From the NCBI GenBank assembly GCA_903827345.1, contig CAIKID010000207.1, positions 1 to 6,530 on the forward strand: DNA of 6,530 nt. Direction: 5' to 3'. A program made the translations under genes and the position numbers. Source of the stretch: an uncultured Actinomycetes bacterium (GTDB lineage: Bacteria > Actinomycetota > Actinomycetes > Nanopelagicales > Nanopelagicaceae). Shown here one piece after another: positions 1-6,530 of this stretch; position 1 is the first letter of the stretch, and every line of letters starts with the position of its first letter. Under the pieces are notes generated by a model that saw only the letters and a program-made list of their open reading frames with translations, was not told the origin of the DNA and did not search any database.

Positions 1-434
1 GCGAAGGTTTAGCGGATGGCACGATTGATATCGTCGCTACCGATCACGCTCCACACCCGGCAGAGGATAAAGATTGCGAATGGAGCGCCGCAGCCTTCGG
101 GATGATCGGCCTGGAAACTGCCCTCTCTATCGTGGCTAAGGCGATGATAGAAACTGGATTAATGAATTGGGCCACTCTCGTTAAGCGCATGTCAACGATG
201 CCCGCTGTGATCGGTGGGTACGAAGATCATGGGATTTTAGCCATAGGACGTGCCGCAAACTTTATGGTTGTGGATCCGACCGCAACGTGGAAGGTTGATA
301 GGAATCTGCTCTTCTCCCGGAGCTCGAATACCCCTTTTCACGGTTTCACACTTCCAGCGCCAGTTATCCATACCTTCTTTCGAGGAGTTCATGTTCTGCG
401 CGATGGACAAATGACGGGGTTAAAATATGAGTAA
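1..434 (+). CDS. pyrC: Dihydroorotase, C-terminal part (5' end outside window)
   Basis: This is the end of class I dihydroorotase, a zinc amidohydrolase that reversibly cyclises N-carbamoyl-L-aspartate to dihydroorotate in the cytoplasm. The frame is open from the window's left edge (first full codon at base 3), so about 143 residues are seen and the N-terminal metal-binding HxH region is missing. Visible signatures are TDHAPH, whose Asp codon at 42-44 is the conserved catalytic/metal-binding Asp of amidohydrolases, followed by the AAFGMIGLET substrate-loop motif and a C-terminal composite-domain strand set (GRAANFMVVDP, FRGVHVLRDG). The ATG at base 102 (within FGMIGLET) is internal and not a gene start. 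The stop TAA (432-434) lies inside the carA start region, giving an 8-base overlap and probable translational coupling. Identification is firm; only the missing 5' portion limits it. Confidence 0.96.
   Translation, partial: EGLADGTIDIVATDHAPHPAEDKDCEWSAAAFGMIGLETALSIVAKAMIETGLMNWATLVKRMSTMPAVIGGYEDHGILAIGRAANFMVVDPTATWKVDRNLLFSRSSNTPFHGFTLPAPVIHTFFRGVHVLRDGQMTGLKYE
416..419 (+). promoter_or_regulatory. Weak Shine-Dalgarno-like GGGG before carA
   Basis: A GGGG run lies 7 bases before the carA ATG, inside the last codons of pyrC. It is a poor match to the anti-SD core. With the 8-base gene overlap, carA translation probably depends partly on ribosomes finishing pyrC (inference). Confidence 0.35.
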
Positions 435-1554
435 AGCTTTCTTAGTTCTCGACGACGGCACCATCTATGAGGGTGAAAGTTGGGCCACTCTTGGAGAAGC
501 CTTTGGAGAGGCGGTCTTCTCAACTGGCATGACTGGATATCAAGAGACCTTAACCGACCCGTCGTACCATAAGCAGATCGTAATTATGACTGCCCCGCAT
601 ATTGGAAACACCGGAATGAATGATCTCGATAAGGAATCTGAAAAGATTTGGGTTGCTGGATTCGTCGTTCGCAATCCCTCACCACGCGTGAGCAATTGGC
701 GATCTCAATACTCGTTAGAGACGGCACTCATCGAAGCGGGTGTAGTTGGTATTCAAGGTGTAGATACAAGAGCCATCACCCGACACCTACGCGATCGCGG
801 AGCGATGCGCATGGGGATCTTCTCCGAGACGACTTTGACTCGCTCCGAAATGGTTATCAAAGTTCGCGCTACAGAGGCAATGACCGGTGCATATCTAGCT
901 AACGATGTGACTACGAAAGATTCATATGTAGTTAGTCCCCCTGAAGGCACCGCCGTGCGCTATCGCGTGGCTGCGATCGACTTGGGGATAAAGAATGCAA
1001 CCCCTCGATCGATGTCTGAACGTGGAATCGAGGTGACTGTGTATCCCTTGGGCACAACTTCCAAAGAGATCAAGGAATCCAATCCTGATGGTCTGTTTAT
1101 ATCCAATGGCCCTGGAGATCCAGCGACGATGACCCAGGTGGTAGATCTCGTACGAGAATTTTTAACCGATGAGATTCCGATTTTTGGAATCTGTTTTGGC
1201 CACCAAATTTTGGGTCGCGCGCTCGGATTCGATACTTATAAGTTGCCCTTTGGCCACCGTGGAATCAATCAGCCCGTGAAGAACCTACAGACTGGCAGAA
1301 TCGAAATTACGGCACACAACCATGGCTTCGCAGTCGAAGCCCCATTAGCTGGCAATTTCCATACCGCCTTTGGAGCTGGATTTGTGAGCCACATCTGCCT
1401 TAACGACAAAGTTGTCGAAGGACTCGAGTTGCTCGAACGGCCCGCATTTAGTGTTCAATATCATCCAGAGTCCGCCGCCGGCCCGCATGATGCGGCCTAC
1501 CTCTTCGACCACTTCGTAGAGTTAATGAGTAAGTCGAAGGTTAAAAATGCCTAG
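427..1554 (+). CDS. carA: Carbamoyl-phosphate synthetase small (glutaminase) subunit
   Basis: CarA (375 aa, normal family length) hydrolyses glutamine and channels ammonia to CarB for carbamoyl phosphate synthesis, feeding the pyrimidine and arginine pathways. The N-terminal CPSase_sm domain (about residues 3-135) begins [15 protein letters not shown] and contains the conserved [10 protein letters not shown] and LTDPSY motifs. The class I glutamine amidotransferase domain (about 178-370) carries SNGPGDP, the nucleophile elbow GICFGHQ with Cys256, [20 protein letters not shown], and QYHPES with His346 and Glu348, so the catalytic triad is complete. The ATG start gives the canonical N-terminus and overlaps the pyrC stop by 8 bases; the TAG stop overlaps carB by 8 bases. 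The Phe in GICFGHQ and the [10 protein letters not shown] form are typical of actinobacterial CarA. No truncation or frameshift is visible. Confidence 0.98.
   Translation: MSKAFLVLDDGTIYEGESWATLGEAFGEAVFSTGMTGYQETLTDPSYHKQIVIMTAPHIGNTGMNDLDKESEKIWVAGFVVRNPSPRVSNWRSQYSLETALIEAGVVGIQGVDTRAITRHLRDRGAMRMGIFSETTLTRSEMVIKVRATEAMTGAYLANDVTTKDSYVVSPPEGTAVRYRVAAIDLGIKNATPRSMSERGIEVTVYPLGTTSKEIKESNPDGLFISNGPGDPATMTQVVDLVREFLTDEIPIFGICFGHQILGRALGFDTYKLPFGHRGINQPVKNLQTGRIEITAHNHGFAVEAPLAGNFHTAFGAGFVSHICLNDKVVEGLELLERPAFSVQYHPESAAGPHDAAYLFDHFVELMSKSKVKNA
1536..1540 (+). promoter_or_regulatory. Ribosome binding site of carB (GAAGG)
   Basis: GAAGG lies 6 bases before the carB ATG, within the final carA codons. 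It is the clearest SD-like site in the window and supports the ATG at 1547 as the carB start. Confidence 0.55.
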
Positions 1555-4500
1555 AGATACCAGCATCGAAAGCGTTCTCGTTATTGGATCTGGTCCAATA
1601 GTTATTGGTCAGGCCTGCGAGTTTGATTACTCCGGCGTCCAAGCTTGCCGCGTATTACGCGAAGAAGGGATACGAGTTATTTTGATCAACTCTAACCCCG
1701 CGACGATCATGACCGACCCAGAGTTCGCCGATGCCACCTACATCGAGCCAATTACTCCCGAGTTTATAGAGAAGATTATGGAGCTTGAGAAACCATCAGC
1801 GGTACTCGCGACGCTCGGTGGACAGACCGCTTTGAATGCCGCGATGGCGCTGCACGCACGCGGCTCCTTTGAAAAGTATGGAGTGAGATTGATCGGCGCT
1901 AATGTAGAAGCGATCAAACGCGGCGAAGACCGAGAAATCTTCAAGACCATCGTTGCAAAGATTGGTGGGGAATCGGCTCGATCGCGTATCTGTCATTCCA
2001 TGTCAGACTGCCTAAGCGCCGCCACCGAGTTGCGATATCCGGTCGTTGTTCGACCCTCATTTACGATGGGCGGTCTGGGCTCGGGAGTTGCCTTTAATCA
2101 GAACGAACTAGAGTTAATTGCCGGGGCGGGTTTACGTCACAGTCCGACGAATGAGGTTCTCCTCGAAGAATCTATCCTGGGTTGGAAAGAATTTGAACTT
2201 GAGGTAATGCGCGATCACCTAGACAACGTAGTGATCGTCTGCAGTATTGAAAATGTAGACCCTATGGGTGTGCACACAGGGGATTCAATCACGGTAGCGC
2301 CGGCTTTGACCTTAACGGATGTTGAGTACCAACGTCTACGCGATTTATCCATTGATATCATCCGTGAGGTGGGCGTCGAAACTGGTGGTTGCAATATTCA
2401 ATTCGCCGTCAATCCAGTCGATGGCCGAATCATCGTCATTGAAATGAATCCACGAGTGTCACGTTCATCTGCCTTAGCCTCAAAGGCCACGGGCTTTCCT
2501 ATCGCCAAGATCGCAACGAAGTTGGCTGTTGGTTACGCCTTAGACGAGATTCAAAACGACATTACAAAGAGCACCCCAGCCTCCTTCGAGCCAACACTGG
2601 ACTACATCGTGGTGAAGGTTCCACGTTTCGCCTTCGAAAAGTTCGCCGAAGCTGACCCACGCCTAACAACGACCATGAAGTCGGTCGGAGAGGCGATGGC
2701 GATGGGACGCTCTTTCGCCGAAGCTCTGCAGAAAGCCCTCCGCTCGTTAGAGAAGAAGGGCAGCACCTTCTCTTGGGATATCGCCGGTGAACCTCTTGAC
2801 GCACTCTTGTCCAAGATAGGGGTACCTACCGAATGGCGTTTGCAACAAGTGCAAAGAGCGCTCTGGTTAGGTGCAACCGTTGATGAAGTGCATGCCATTT
2901 CTAAGATTGATCCGTGGTTCCTTGCGCAAATTCAGGAGATCAATGAGCTAGCCGATGAAATTTCAGCTATTCCTACTTTGGATGCTGAATTATTACGAAG
3001 GGCAAAAGTTAGCGGCTTCGCTGATGCTCAAATTGCTGCATTGCGCGGCGTCCTTGAGACACAGATAAGAAGTGAGCGCGGAGTTGCAAATATCCATCCA
3101 GTATTCAAAATGGTTGACACCTGCGCGGCAGAGTTTGTTTCCAGCACGCCTTACTACTACTCCTCATATGATTTGGAGACAGAAGTCGTGCCACGGGTCA
3201 AGCCGGCGGTTATTATTTTAGGTAGTGGGCCAAATCGCATCGGGCAAGGTTTGGAATTTGATTACTCCTGTGTACACGCTGCTTTTGCGCTTCGTGAAGC
3301 GGGTTTTGAAACGATCATGATTAATTGCAATCCTGAGACCGTTTCCACAGATTATGACACCTCTGATCGACTCTACTTTGAACCACTTACATTGGAAGAT
3401 GTCCTTGAAGTAGTAGCGGCTGAAAGTCTTGCGGGTCCAGTTCTAGGAGTCATCGCACAGCTCGGCGGTCAGACCCCTCTCGGTTTAGCACGCGGGTTAC
3501 TGGAATCAGGTGTCACGATCCTAGGCACGAGTCCACAAGCGATTGATATGGCGGAAGATCGTGGTGAGTTTGGAAGAATATTGCAAGAAAATTTGCTCAA
3601 TGCTCCTAAGTTCGGACTCGCCCGCTCCTATGAAGAAGCTTTAAAAGTGGCTACAGATATCTCATACCCAGTGTTAGTCCGTCCCTCCTTTGTCCTGGGC
3701 GGGCGCGGAATGGAGATCGTTTACGACGATGAATCACTGAAAGGTTTTATCGAGAAGGCCACGGAGATTACTCCGAACCAGCCCGTACTCATCGATCGCT
3801 TTCTCGATGATGCCATTGAAATTGATGTAGATGCTCTCTTCGATGGCACCGAACTTTATATGGCCGGGATAATGGAGCATATAGAAGAAGCGGGGATCCA
3901 CTCAGGAGACTCTGCTTGCGTTCTACCAAGTATGTCACTGAGTGATTCGCAGTTAGCCGAAATCCGAATTGCGACTGAGAAAATTGCCCGAGGAGTTGAT
4001 GTACGTGGACTGATCAACATTCAATTCGCGACCTCGCGAGCAGATGGGGTTCTCTACGTACTTGAGGCGAATCCACGAGCCTCTCGAACCGTGCCATTTG
4101 TCTCGAAGGCTACTGGTATCCCTTTGGCCAAAGCCGCCGCGCTGATTTCTATTGGACGAACCATCACCGATCTCCGCAGATCCGGATTATTGCCTTCAAC
4201 AGGTGACGGAATTCCCTTCGGAGTCTGCGTCAAGGAAGCTGTGCTTCCTTGGAATCGATTCCGCCGCGTAGATGGAACTGGGGTCGACTCGGTACTTGGA
4301 CCCGAGATGCGCTCTACAGGAGAGGTGATGGGTATTGCACAGACATTTGGTGAGGCCTATGCCAAGAGTCAGACCGCCTCATTTGGTGCATTGCCAATGA
4401 GTGGCAATGTATTTATTTCGCTATCAGAGCGCGATAAATTGGCGAGCGTGCAGCCGGCCCGAGAGCTCACCGATTTAGGGTTCAAACTTTTTACAACTAT

Positions 4501-4813
4501 TGGTACGCACCGTTTATTAGAAGAACATGACGTCCCTTCAACGATAGTCCGCAAAAATTCTGAGGCGGGGGAGGGCTTGTCTGCAGTTGATATCATCAAC
4601 ACCGGCCAGGTAGATCTCGTCATCAATACCCCACTCGGCCGTGGCACCAGACATGATGGATGGTTAATTAGAACTGCGTCGGTGCAGCGTGGAATTCCGA
4701 TTATCACCACAATTGCTGGATTCAAAGCTGCAGTAGCGGGAATCACGCAGTTGAGTAAGAGTGAGCCATCGGTTCTCTCCCTGCAGCATTGGCAGAAATT
4801 GGTGGGCAGATGA
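1547..4813 (+). CDS. carB: Carbamoyl-phosphate synthetase large (synthetase) subunit
   Basis: CarB (1088 aa, full length) makes carbamoyl phosphate from bicarbonate, CarA-derived ammonia and two ATP. It shows the known internal duplication. The carboxyphosphate half (about 1-400) has [17 protein letters not shown], Arg129 (EDR), Arg169 (RPSFTMGG), and Glu299/Asn301 in EMNPRVSR. An oligomerisation linker (about 400-548) follows. The carbamoyl-phosphate half (about 552-935) has [30 protein letters not shown], Arg712 ([10 protein letters not shown]) and Glu840/Asn842 (EANPRASR). The C-terminal MGS-like allosteric domain (about 950-1088) keeps counterparts of the E. coli UMP/IMP-site residues as I recall them: Lys964, Thr984 and Thr987 in TTIGT, Lys1003, and Asn1027-Thr1028. 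Feedback by UMP is therefore plausible (inference). The segment [12 protein letters not shown] plus [20 protein letters not shown] is actinobacterial in style. It overlaps carA by 8 bases and pyrK by 4. No defects were found. Confidence 0.98.
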   Translation: MPRDTSIESVLVIGSGPIVIGQACEFDYSGVQACRVLREEGIRVILINSNPATIMTDPEFADATYIEPITPEFIEKIMELEKPSAVLATLGGQTALNAAMALHARGSFEKYGVRLIGANVEAIKRGEDREIFKTIVAKIGGESARSRICHSMSDCLSAATELRYPVVVRPSFTMGGLGSGVAFNQNELELIAGAGLRHSPTNEVLLEESILGWKEFELEVMRDHLDNVVIVCSIENVDPMGVHTGDSITVAPALTLTDVEYQRLRDLSIDIIREVGVETGGCNIQFAVNPVDGRIIVIEMNPRVSRSSALASKATGFPIAKIATKLAVGYALDEIQNDITKSTPASFEPTLDYIVVKVPRFAFEKFAEADPRLTTTMKSVGEAMAMGRSFAEALQKALRSLEKKGSTFSWDIAGEPLDALLSKIGVPTEWRLQQVQRALWLGATVDEVHAISKIDPWFLAQIQEINELADEISAIPTLDAELLRRAKVSGFADAQIAALRGVLETQIRSERGVANIHPVFKMVDTCAAEFVSSTPYYYSSYDLETEVVPRVKPAVIILGSGPNRIGQGLEFDYSCVHAAFALREAGFETIMINCNPETVSTDYDTSDRLYFEPLTLEDVLEVVAAESLAGPVLGVIAQLGGQTPLGLARGLLESGVTILGTSPQAIDMAEDRGEFGRILQENLLNAPKFGLARSYEEALKVATDISYPVLVRPSFVLGGRGMEIVYDDESLKGFIEKATEITPNQPVLIDRFLDDAIEIDVDALFDGTELYMAGIMEHIEEAGIHSGDSACVLPSMSLSDSQLAEIRIATEKIARGVDVRGLINIQFATSRADGVLYVLEANPRASRTVPFVSKATGIPLAKAAALISIGRTITDLRRSGLLPSTGDGIPFGVCVKEAVLPWNRFRRVDGTGVDSVLGPEMRSTGEVMGIAQTFGEAYAKSQTASFGALPMSGNVFISLSERDKLASVQPARELTDLGFKLFTTIGTHRLLEEHDVPSTIVRKNSEAGEGLSAVDIINTGQVDLVINTPLGRGTRHDGWLIRTASVQRGIPIITTIAGFKAAVAGITQLSKSEPSVLSLQHWQKLVGR
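4801..4806 (+). promoter_or_regulatory. Weak SD-like GGTGGG deciding the pyrK start
   Basis: GGTGGG ends 3 bases before the ATG at 4810, which is close and imperfect. The upstream in-frame TTG at 4789 has no SD-like sequence before it and would add seven residues with no family counterpart. The ATG with a 4-base ATGA overlap is therefore preferred, with reinitiation after carB termination as the likely mode (inference). Confidence 0.35.
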
Positions 4814-5658
4814 TCAATGCAAAGGCAGTTCAAATCTCAGCCGAAATTATCTCTAACAAGAAGGTCGGCGCGTATAACCATATGGTCTTCGCAGTAGGCG
4901 AAATGGCCGCAAACTGTCGCCCAGGTAATTTCGTTGCTGTCTCCGTGGGTGGAACTAGCTCTTCCCTCGTTCTACGCCGCGCCTTTGCGATCTATCGCGC
5001 CGCACTGCGCTCCGATGGTGTTGGACTACTCGAATTAGTAATTGCCCCACAGGGCGGTGGAAGTAAATGGCTTGTCGCGCAGGATCCGGGCGATCGAGTT
5101 GATCTCATCGCCCCTTTAGGGACAGCCTTTGGGATACCTAAAGAACCTATCAATGCCCTACTCGTTGGTGGCGGATATGGTTCAGCTCCGCTCTTCTCTC
5201 TCGCCGAAACGCTCAAGGCCAGGGGTTGCCGAGTAGATATGGTTCTTGGAGCGAGTACTGCAGGAAAGATCTACGCGCCCCTCGAGGGTAAGCGTTCCGT
5301 AAACTCCATGACGATTACCACGGACGATGGCAGCGCAGGGATCGCAGGCCGAGTGAGCGATGTCTTACCTGATCTCATTAAGGAACATAATGTAGATGTG
5401 ATTTATTCGTGCGGACCTATGGCGATGCTAGAAGCAATCACAATTATTTCGCAAAAGGCGGACGTTCTGCATCAATGTTCGGTCGAAGAGTCGATGGCCT
5501 GTGGGATCGGGGTCTGTATGACCTGTGTTCTACCTGTTGCAGGCGATGATGGAGTTATTCGCATGACCCGCAGTTGTGTAGAAGGACCCGTTATGGACGG
5601 CAACAAGGTGCTCTGGAGCAGATCTCGCGAAATTCCAGATGGAGTGTGGGGCAAATGA
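4810..5658 (+). CDS. pyrK: Dihydroorotate dehydrogenase B, electron-transfer subunit
   Basis: PyrK (282 aa) is the FAD and [2Fe-2S] subunit of class 1B dihydroorotate dehydrogenase. It takes electrons from the FMN of PyrD and passes them to NAD+ in the cytoplasm. The N-terminal ferredoxin-reductase-like FAD domain (about 1-105) contains GNFVAVSV and RRAFAIY (56-62). The NAD-binding domain (about 110-215) contains [13 protein letters not shown] (118-129) and [10 protein letters not shown] (198-207). The C-terminal cluster domain has [13 protein letters not shown] and RSCVEGPV, giving ligands Cys231, Cys236, Cys239 and Cys256 in the C-x4-C-x2-C-x16-C pattern of PyrK. An oddity is Ala60, where related reductases usually have Ser/Thr in the Arg-x-x-Ser flavin motif. 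The start is taken at the ATG overlapping the carB stop (ATGA). The stop overlaps the pyrD start the same way, fitting a stoichiometric PyrK-PyrD pair. Confidence 0.95.
   Translation: MINAKAVQISAEIISNKKVGAYNHMVFAVGEMAANCRPGNFVAVSVGGTSSSLVLRRAFAIYRAALRSDGVGLLELVIAPQGGGSKWLVAQDPGDRVDLIAPLGTAFGIPKEPINALLVGGGYGSAPLFSLAETLKARGCRVDMVLGASTAGKIYAPLEGKRSVNSMTITTDDGSAGIAGRVSDVLPDLIKEHNVDVIYSCGPMAMLEAITIISQKADVLHQCSVEESMACGIGVCMTCVLPVAGDDGVIRMTRSCVEGPVMDGNKVLWSRSREIPDGVWGK
5641..5644 (+). promoter_or_regulatory. SD-like GGAG before pyrD
   Basis: GGAG lies 10 bases before the pyrD ATG, with a second G-run (GGGG, 5648-5651) closer in, both inside the last pyrK codons. Either could serve. The ATGA stop/start overlap also suggests coupling to pyrK. 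Confidence 0.4.
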
Positions 5659-6419
5659 GCATCAACTTCAGCACCTCTATCGCTAGCACCTTCTTCCCCA
5701 ACCCGATATTTACTGCTTCGGGGTGTGCTGGATCGGGTAAAGAGTTATCGCATTTCTTCCCGCTGACCGCTATCGGAGCGGTGGTTACGAAATCGATCAT
5801 GATCAAACCACGTAGCGGGCGTGCGACCCCGCGGATGGCAGAAACCCCGAGCGGAATGTTGAACTCCATTGGTTTGCAAGGTCCGGGTATCGATTTATTC
5901 CTCGAAAACGATATCCCTTGGCTACGCGAACAAGGTGCGCGAATAATTATTAGTATCGCCGGAGAGAGCGTAGAAGATTACGCAATTCTTGCCCGAAAGT
6001 TGCGCAACGTCTCTGGAATTAGTGCGTTGGAAGTCAACATCTCCTGCCCCAATGTCGAAAATCGGGGACAGGTCTTTGCATGCAACCCAGATACCGCAGC
6101 TGCGGCAATCGCAGCAGTCCGAAGGAATATTGGGGGAGAGTTGCCGATCATCGCCAAACTTTCACCTGATGTTACGGATATAGTGGCGATTGCAGATAGC
6201 GTCATCACAGCGGGCGCCGATGGGGTTGCGCTTATAAATACCCTTTTAGGGATGGTCATTGATACGACTTCAATGGCTCCCAAGTTATCGCAGAAGACCG
6301 GCGGTCTCTCCGGTCCAGCAATTCGTCCCATAGCAGTCCGCGCCATTTACCAAGTGCGAGCGGCCTTTCCTAAGATTCCAATAGTTGGGATGGGTGGAGT
6401 AACGAATGGTCGCCAAGCC
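5655..6419 (+). CDS. pyrD: Dihydroorotate dehydrogenase B catalytic subunit, C-terminus replaced
   Basis: PyrD class 1B is an FMN TIM-barrel enzyme that oxidises dihydroorotate to orotate together with PyrK. About 255 residues are clearly Pyr[14 protein letters not shown] (16-28), VVTKS with Lys46, [18 protein letters not shown] (61-78, substrate Asn70), EVNISCPN with the class 1 catalytic Cys131, IIAKLSPDV (Lys168), INTLLGM (194-200), [10 protein letters not shown] (216-225) and the strand-7 FMN phosphate motif IPIVGMGGV. The usual next segment, the strand-8 GA-S-A-V-x-VGTA phosphate loop and final helix (roughly 50 residues), is absent. From about residue 256 the same open frame reads as pyruvate kinase, with no stop before the window end. 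The ATG start overlaps the pyrK stop by 4 bases. In this operon an intact pyrD would be expected, usually followed by pyrF. The 3' boundary given is the last codon that still reads as PyrD and is uncertain by a few bases. Confidence 0.93.
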
Positions 6420-6425
6420 AAGCCA
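6411..6425 (+). other. Junction between pyrD and pyruvate kinase sequence
   Basis: The reading frame switches family here without interruption. Upstream, [11 protein letters not shown] matches the PyrD pattern GMGG-x3-G-x-x-A; downstream, [10 protein letters not shown] matches pyruvate kinase. The joint sits in a short tandem of the pentamer GCCAA (6412-6416 and 6417-6421, then GCCA at 6422-6425). A natural pyrD could end its half, and a natural pyk begin its half, with the same few bases. This is what a microhomology-mediated chimera or a k-mer assembly join would look like. The exact breakpoint cannot be fixed from this window. Confidence 0.8.
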
Positions 6426-6530
6426 GTTATCGTCGCCACGCAAATGCTTGATTCCATGATTACAAATTCCACGCCAACCCGTGCTGAGGCAACTGACTGC
6501 GCAAACGCTGTCCTCGATGGTGCCGATGCC
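6420..6530 (+). CDS. pyk: Pyruvate kinase, internal fragment (both ends missing)
   Basis: These 37 codons read [14 protein letters not shown], then TNST, then [19 protein letters not shown] up to the window edge. This is the highly conserved pyruvate kinase A-domain stretch leading into the catalytic-barrel strand that normally continues VMLSGET. Pyruvate kinase transfers phosphate from phosphoenolpyruvate to ADP in glycolysis. The Thr of VATQM corresponds to the conserved active-site Thr of this motif. The N-terminal barrel half, the B domain and the C-terminal regulatory domain are not present, so nothing here could be an active kinase alone. It has no start codon or RBS of its own and continues the PyrD frame. 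It has no known functional place in a pyr operon. The family identification is firm; whether it truly adjoins pyrD in the genome is doubtful. Confidence 0.9.

Noticed and set aside
102..434. A 110-residue open frame starting at ATG 102 as a separate small gene
   Set aside because: The frame is open back to the window edge and the upstream codons read TDHAPH and AAFG of dihydroorotase, so the ATG is internal to pyrC.
1480..1497. Imperfect palindrome GGCCCGCAT/ATGCGGCC near the carA end
   Set aside because: It encodes the conserved AGPHDAA segment of CarA following QYHPES. The symmetry is bulged and explained by codons; no regulatory role is supported.
4389..4409. Perfect 8-base inverted repeat (CATTGCCA, 5-base loop, TGGCAATG) in carB at the boundary before the allosteric domain
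   Set aside because: About one such hairpin is expected by chance in a window this size. It is inside a continuous conserved reading frame and lacks a clean T-tract, so it is not a credible terminator or operator.
4789..4812. TTG at 4789 as the pyrK start, adding seven residues
   Set aside because: No SD-like sequence precedes it, the extra residues overlap coding carB sequence, and the ATG at 4810 gives the compact ATGA overlap and the usual PyrK N-terminus.
1547..4813. Two similar halves of carB as a recent gene duplication or repeat element
   Set aside because: This is the ancient internal duplication of all CarB proteins; the halves are diverged at DNA level and both keep their own catalytic residues.
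4369..4833. 154-residue minus-strand open frame antisense to the carB end
   Set aside because: It lies wholly opposite conserved carB/pyrK coding sequence, has no recognisable domain, and looks like a codon-bias shadow.
5978..6346. 122-residue minus-strand open frame opposite pyrD
   Set aside because: Low-complexity Ala/Ile/Ser-rich translation antisense to well-conserved PyrD motifs, with no sign of selection or a start context.
6420..6530. Reading the tail as a divergent PyrD C-terminus ending in a GA-x-A-V strand
   Set aside because: GADA resembles PyrD's GASA, but the preceding [10 protein letters not shown] and [16 protein letters not shown] strings are specific to pyruvate kinase and have no counterpart in PyrD.

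Overview
The window is a stretch of a de novo pyrimidine (UMP) biosynthesis operon, all on the + strand: the 3' end of pyrC (dihydroorotase), complete carA and carB (the two subunits of carbamoyl-phosphate synthetase), complete pyrK (the FAD/[2Fe-2S] electron-transfer subunit of class 1B dihydroorotate dehydrogenase), and most of pyrD (its FMN catalytic subunit). The last ~110 bases do not belong to pyrD: they encode an internal piece of pyruvate kinase, joined in frame to PyrD.

Layout: pyrC' 1-434, carA 427-1554, carB 1547-4813, pyrK 4810-5658, pyrD' 5655 to about 6419, pyk fragment from about 6420 to the window end. There is no intergenic space. The genes overlap by 8, 8, 4 and 4 bases, so no promoter, attenuator or terminator is expected at these junctions and none is visible. 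The operon promoter and any PyrR-type leader must lie upstream of the window. No RNA gene, mobile element, CRISPR array or phage gene was found.

Organism: the protein signatures point to Actinomycetota. Examples are [10 protein letters not shown] in CarA, the [12 protein letters not shown] and [20 protein letters not shown] segments of CarB, the [17 protein letters not shown] cluster motif of PyrK, and the overall style of PyrD. Base composition is only moderately GC and the gene packing is extremely tight, which would fit a streamlined lineage such as freshwater Nanopelagicales (acI). That lineage assignment is inference.

How the genes work together: CarA releases ammonia from glutamine, and CarB uses it with bicarbonate and two ATP to make carbamoyl phosphate. 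After aspartate transcarbamoylase (not in view), PyrC cyclises carbamoyl aspartate to dihydroorotate, and PyrD/PyrK oxidises this to orotate, passing electrons to NAD+.

The operon itself is ordinary. The one real anomaly is the PyrD-pyruvate kinase join near base 6417. I judge it most likely a chimeric assembly or amplification join close to a contig end, not a new fusion enzyme, and I describe how to tell the two apart.
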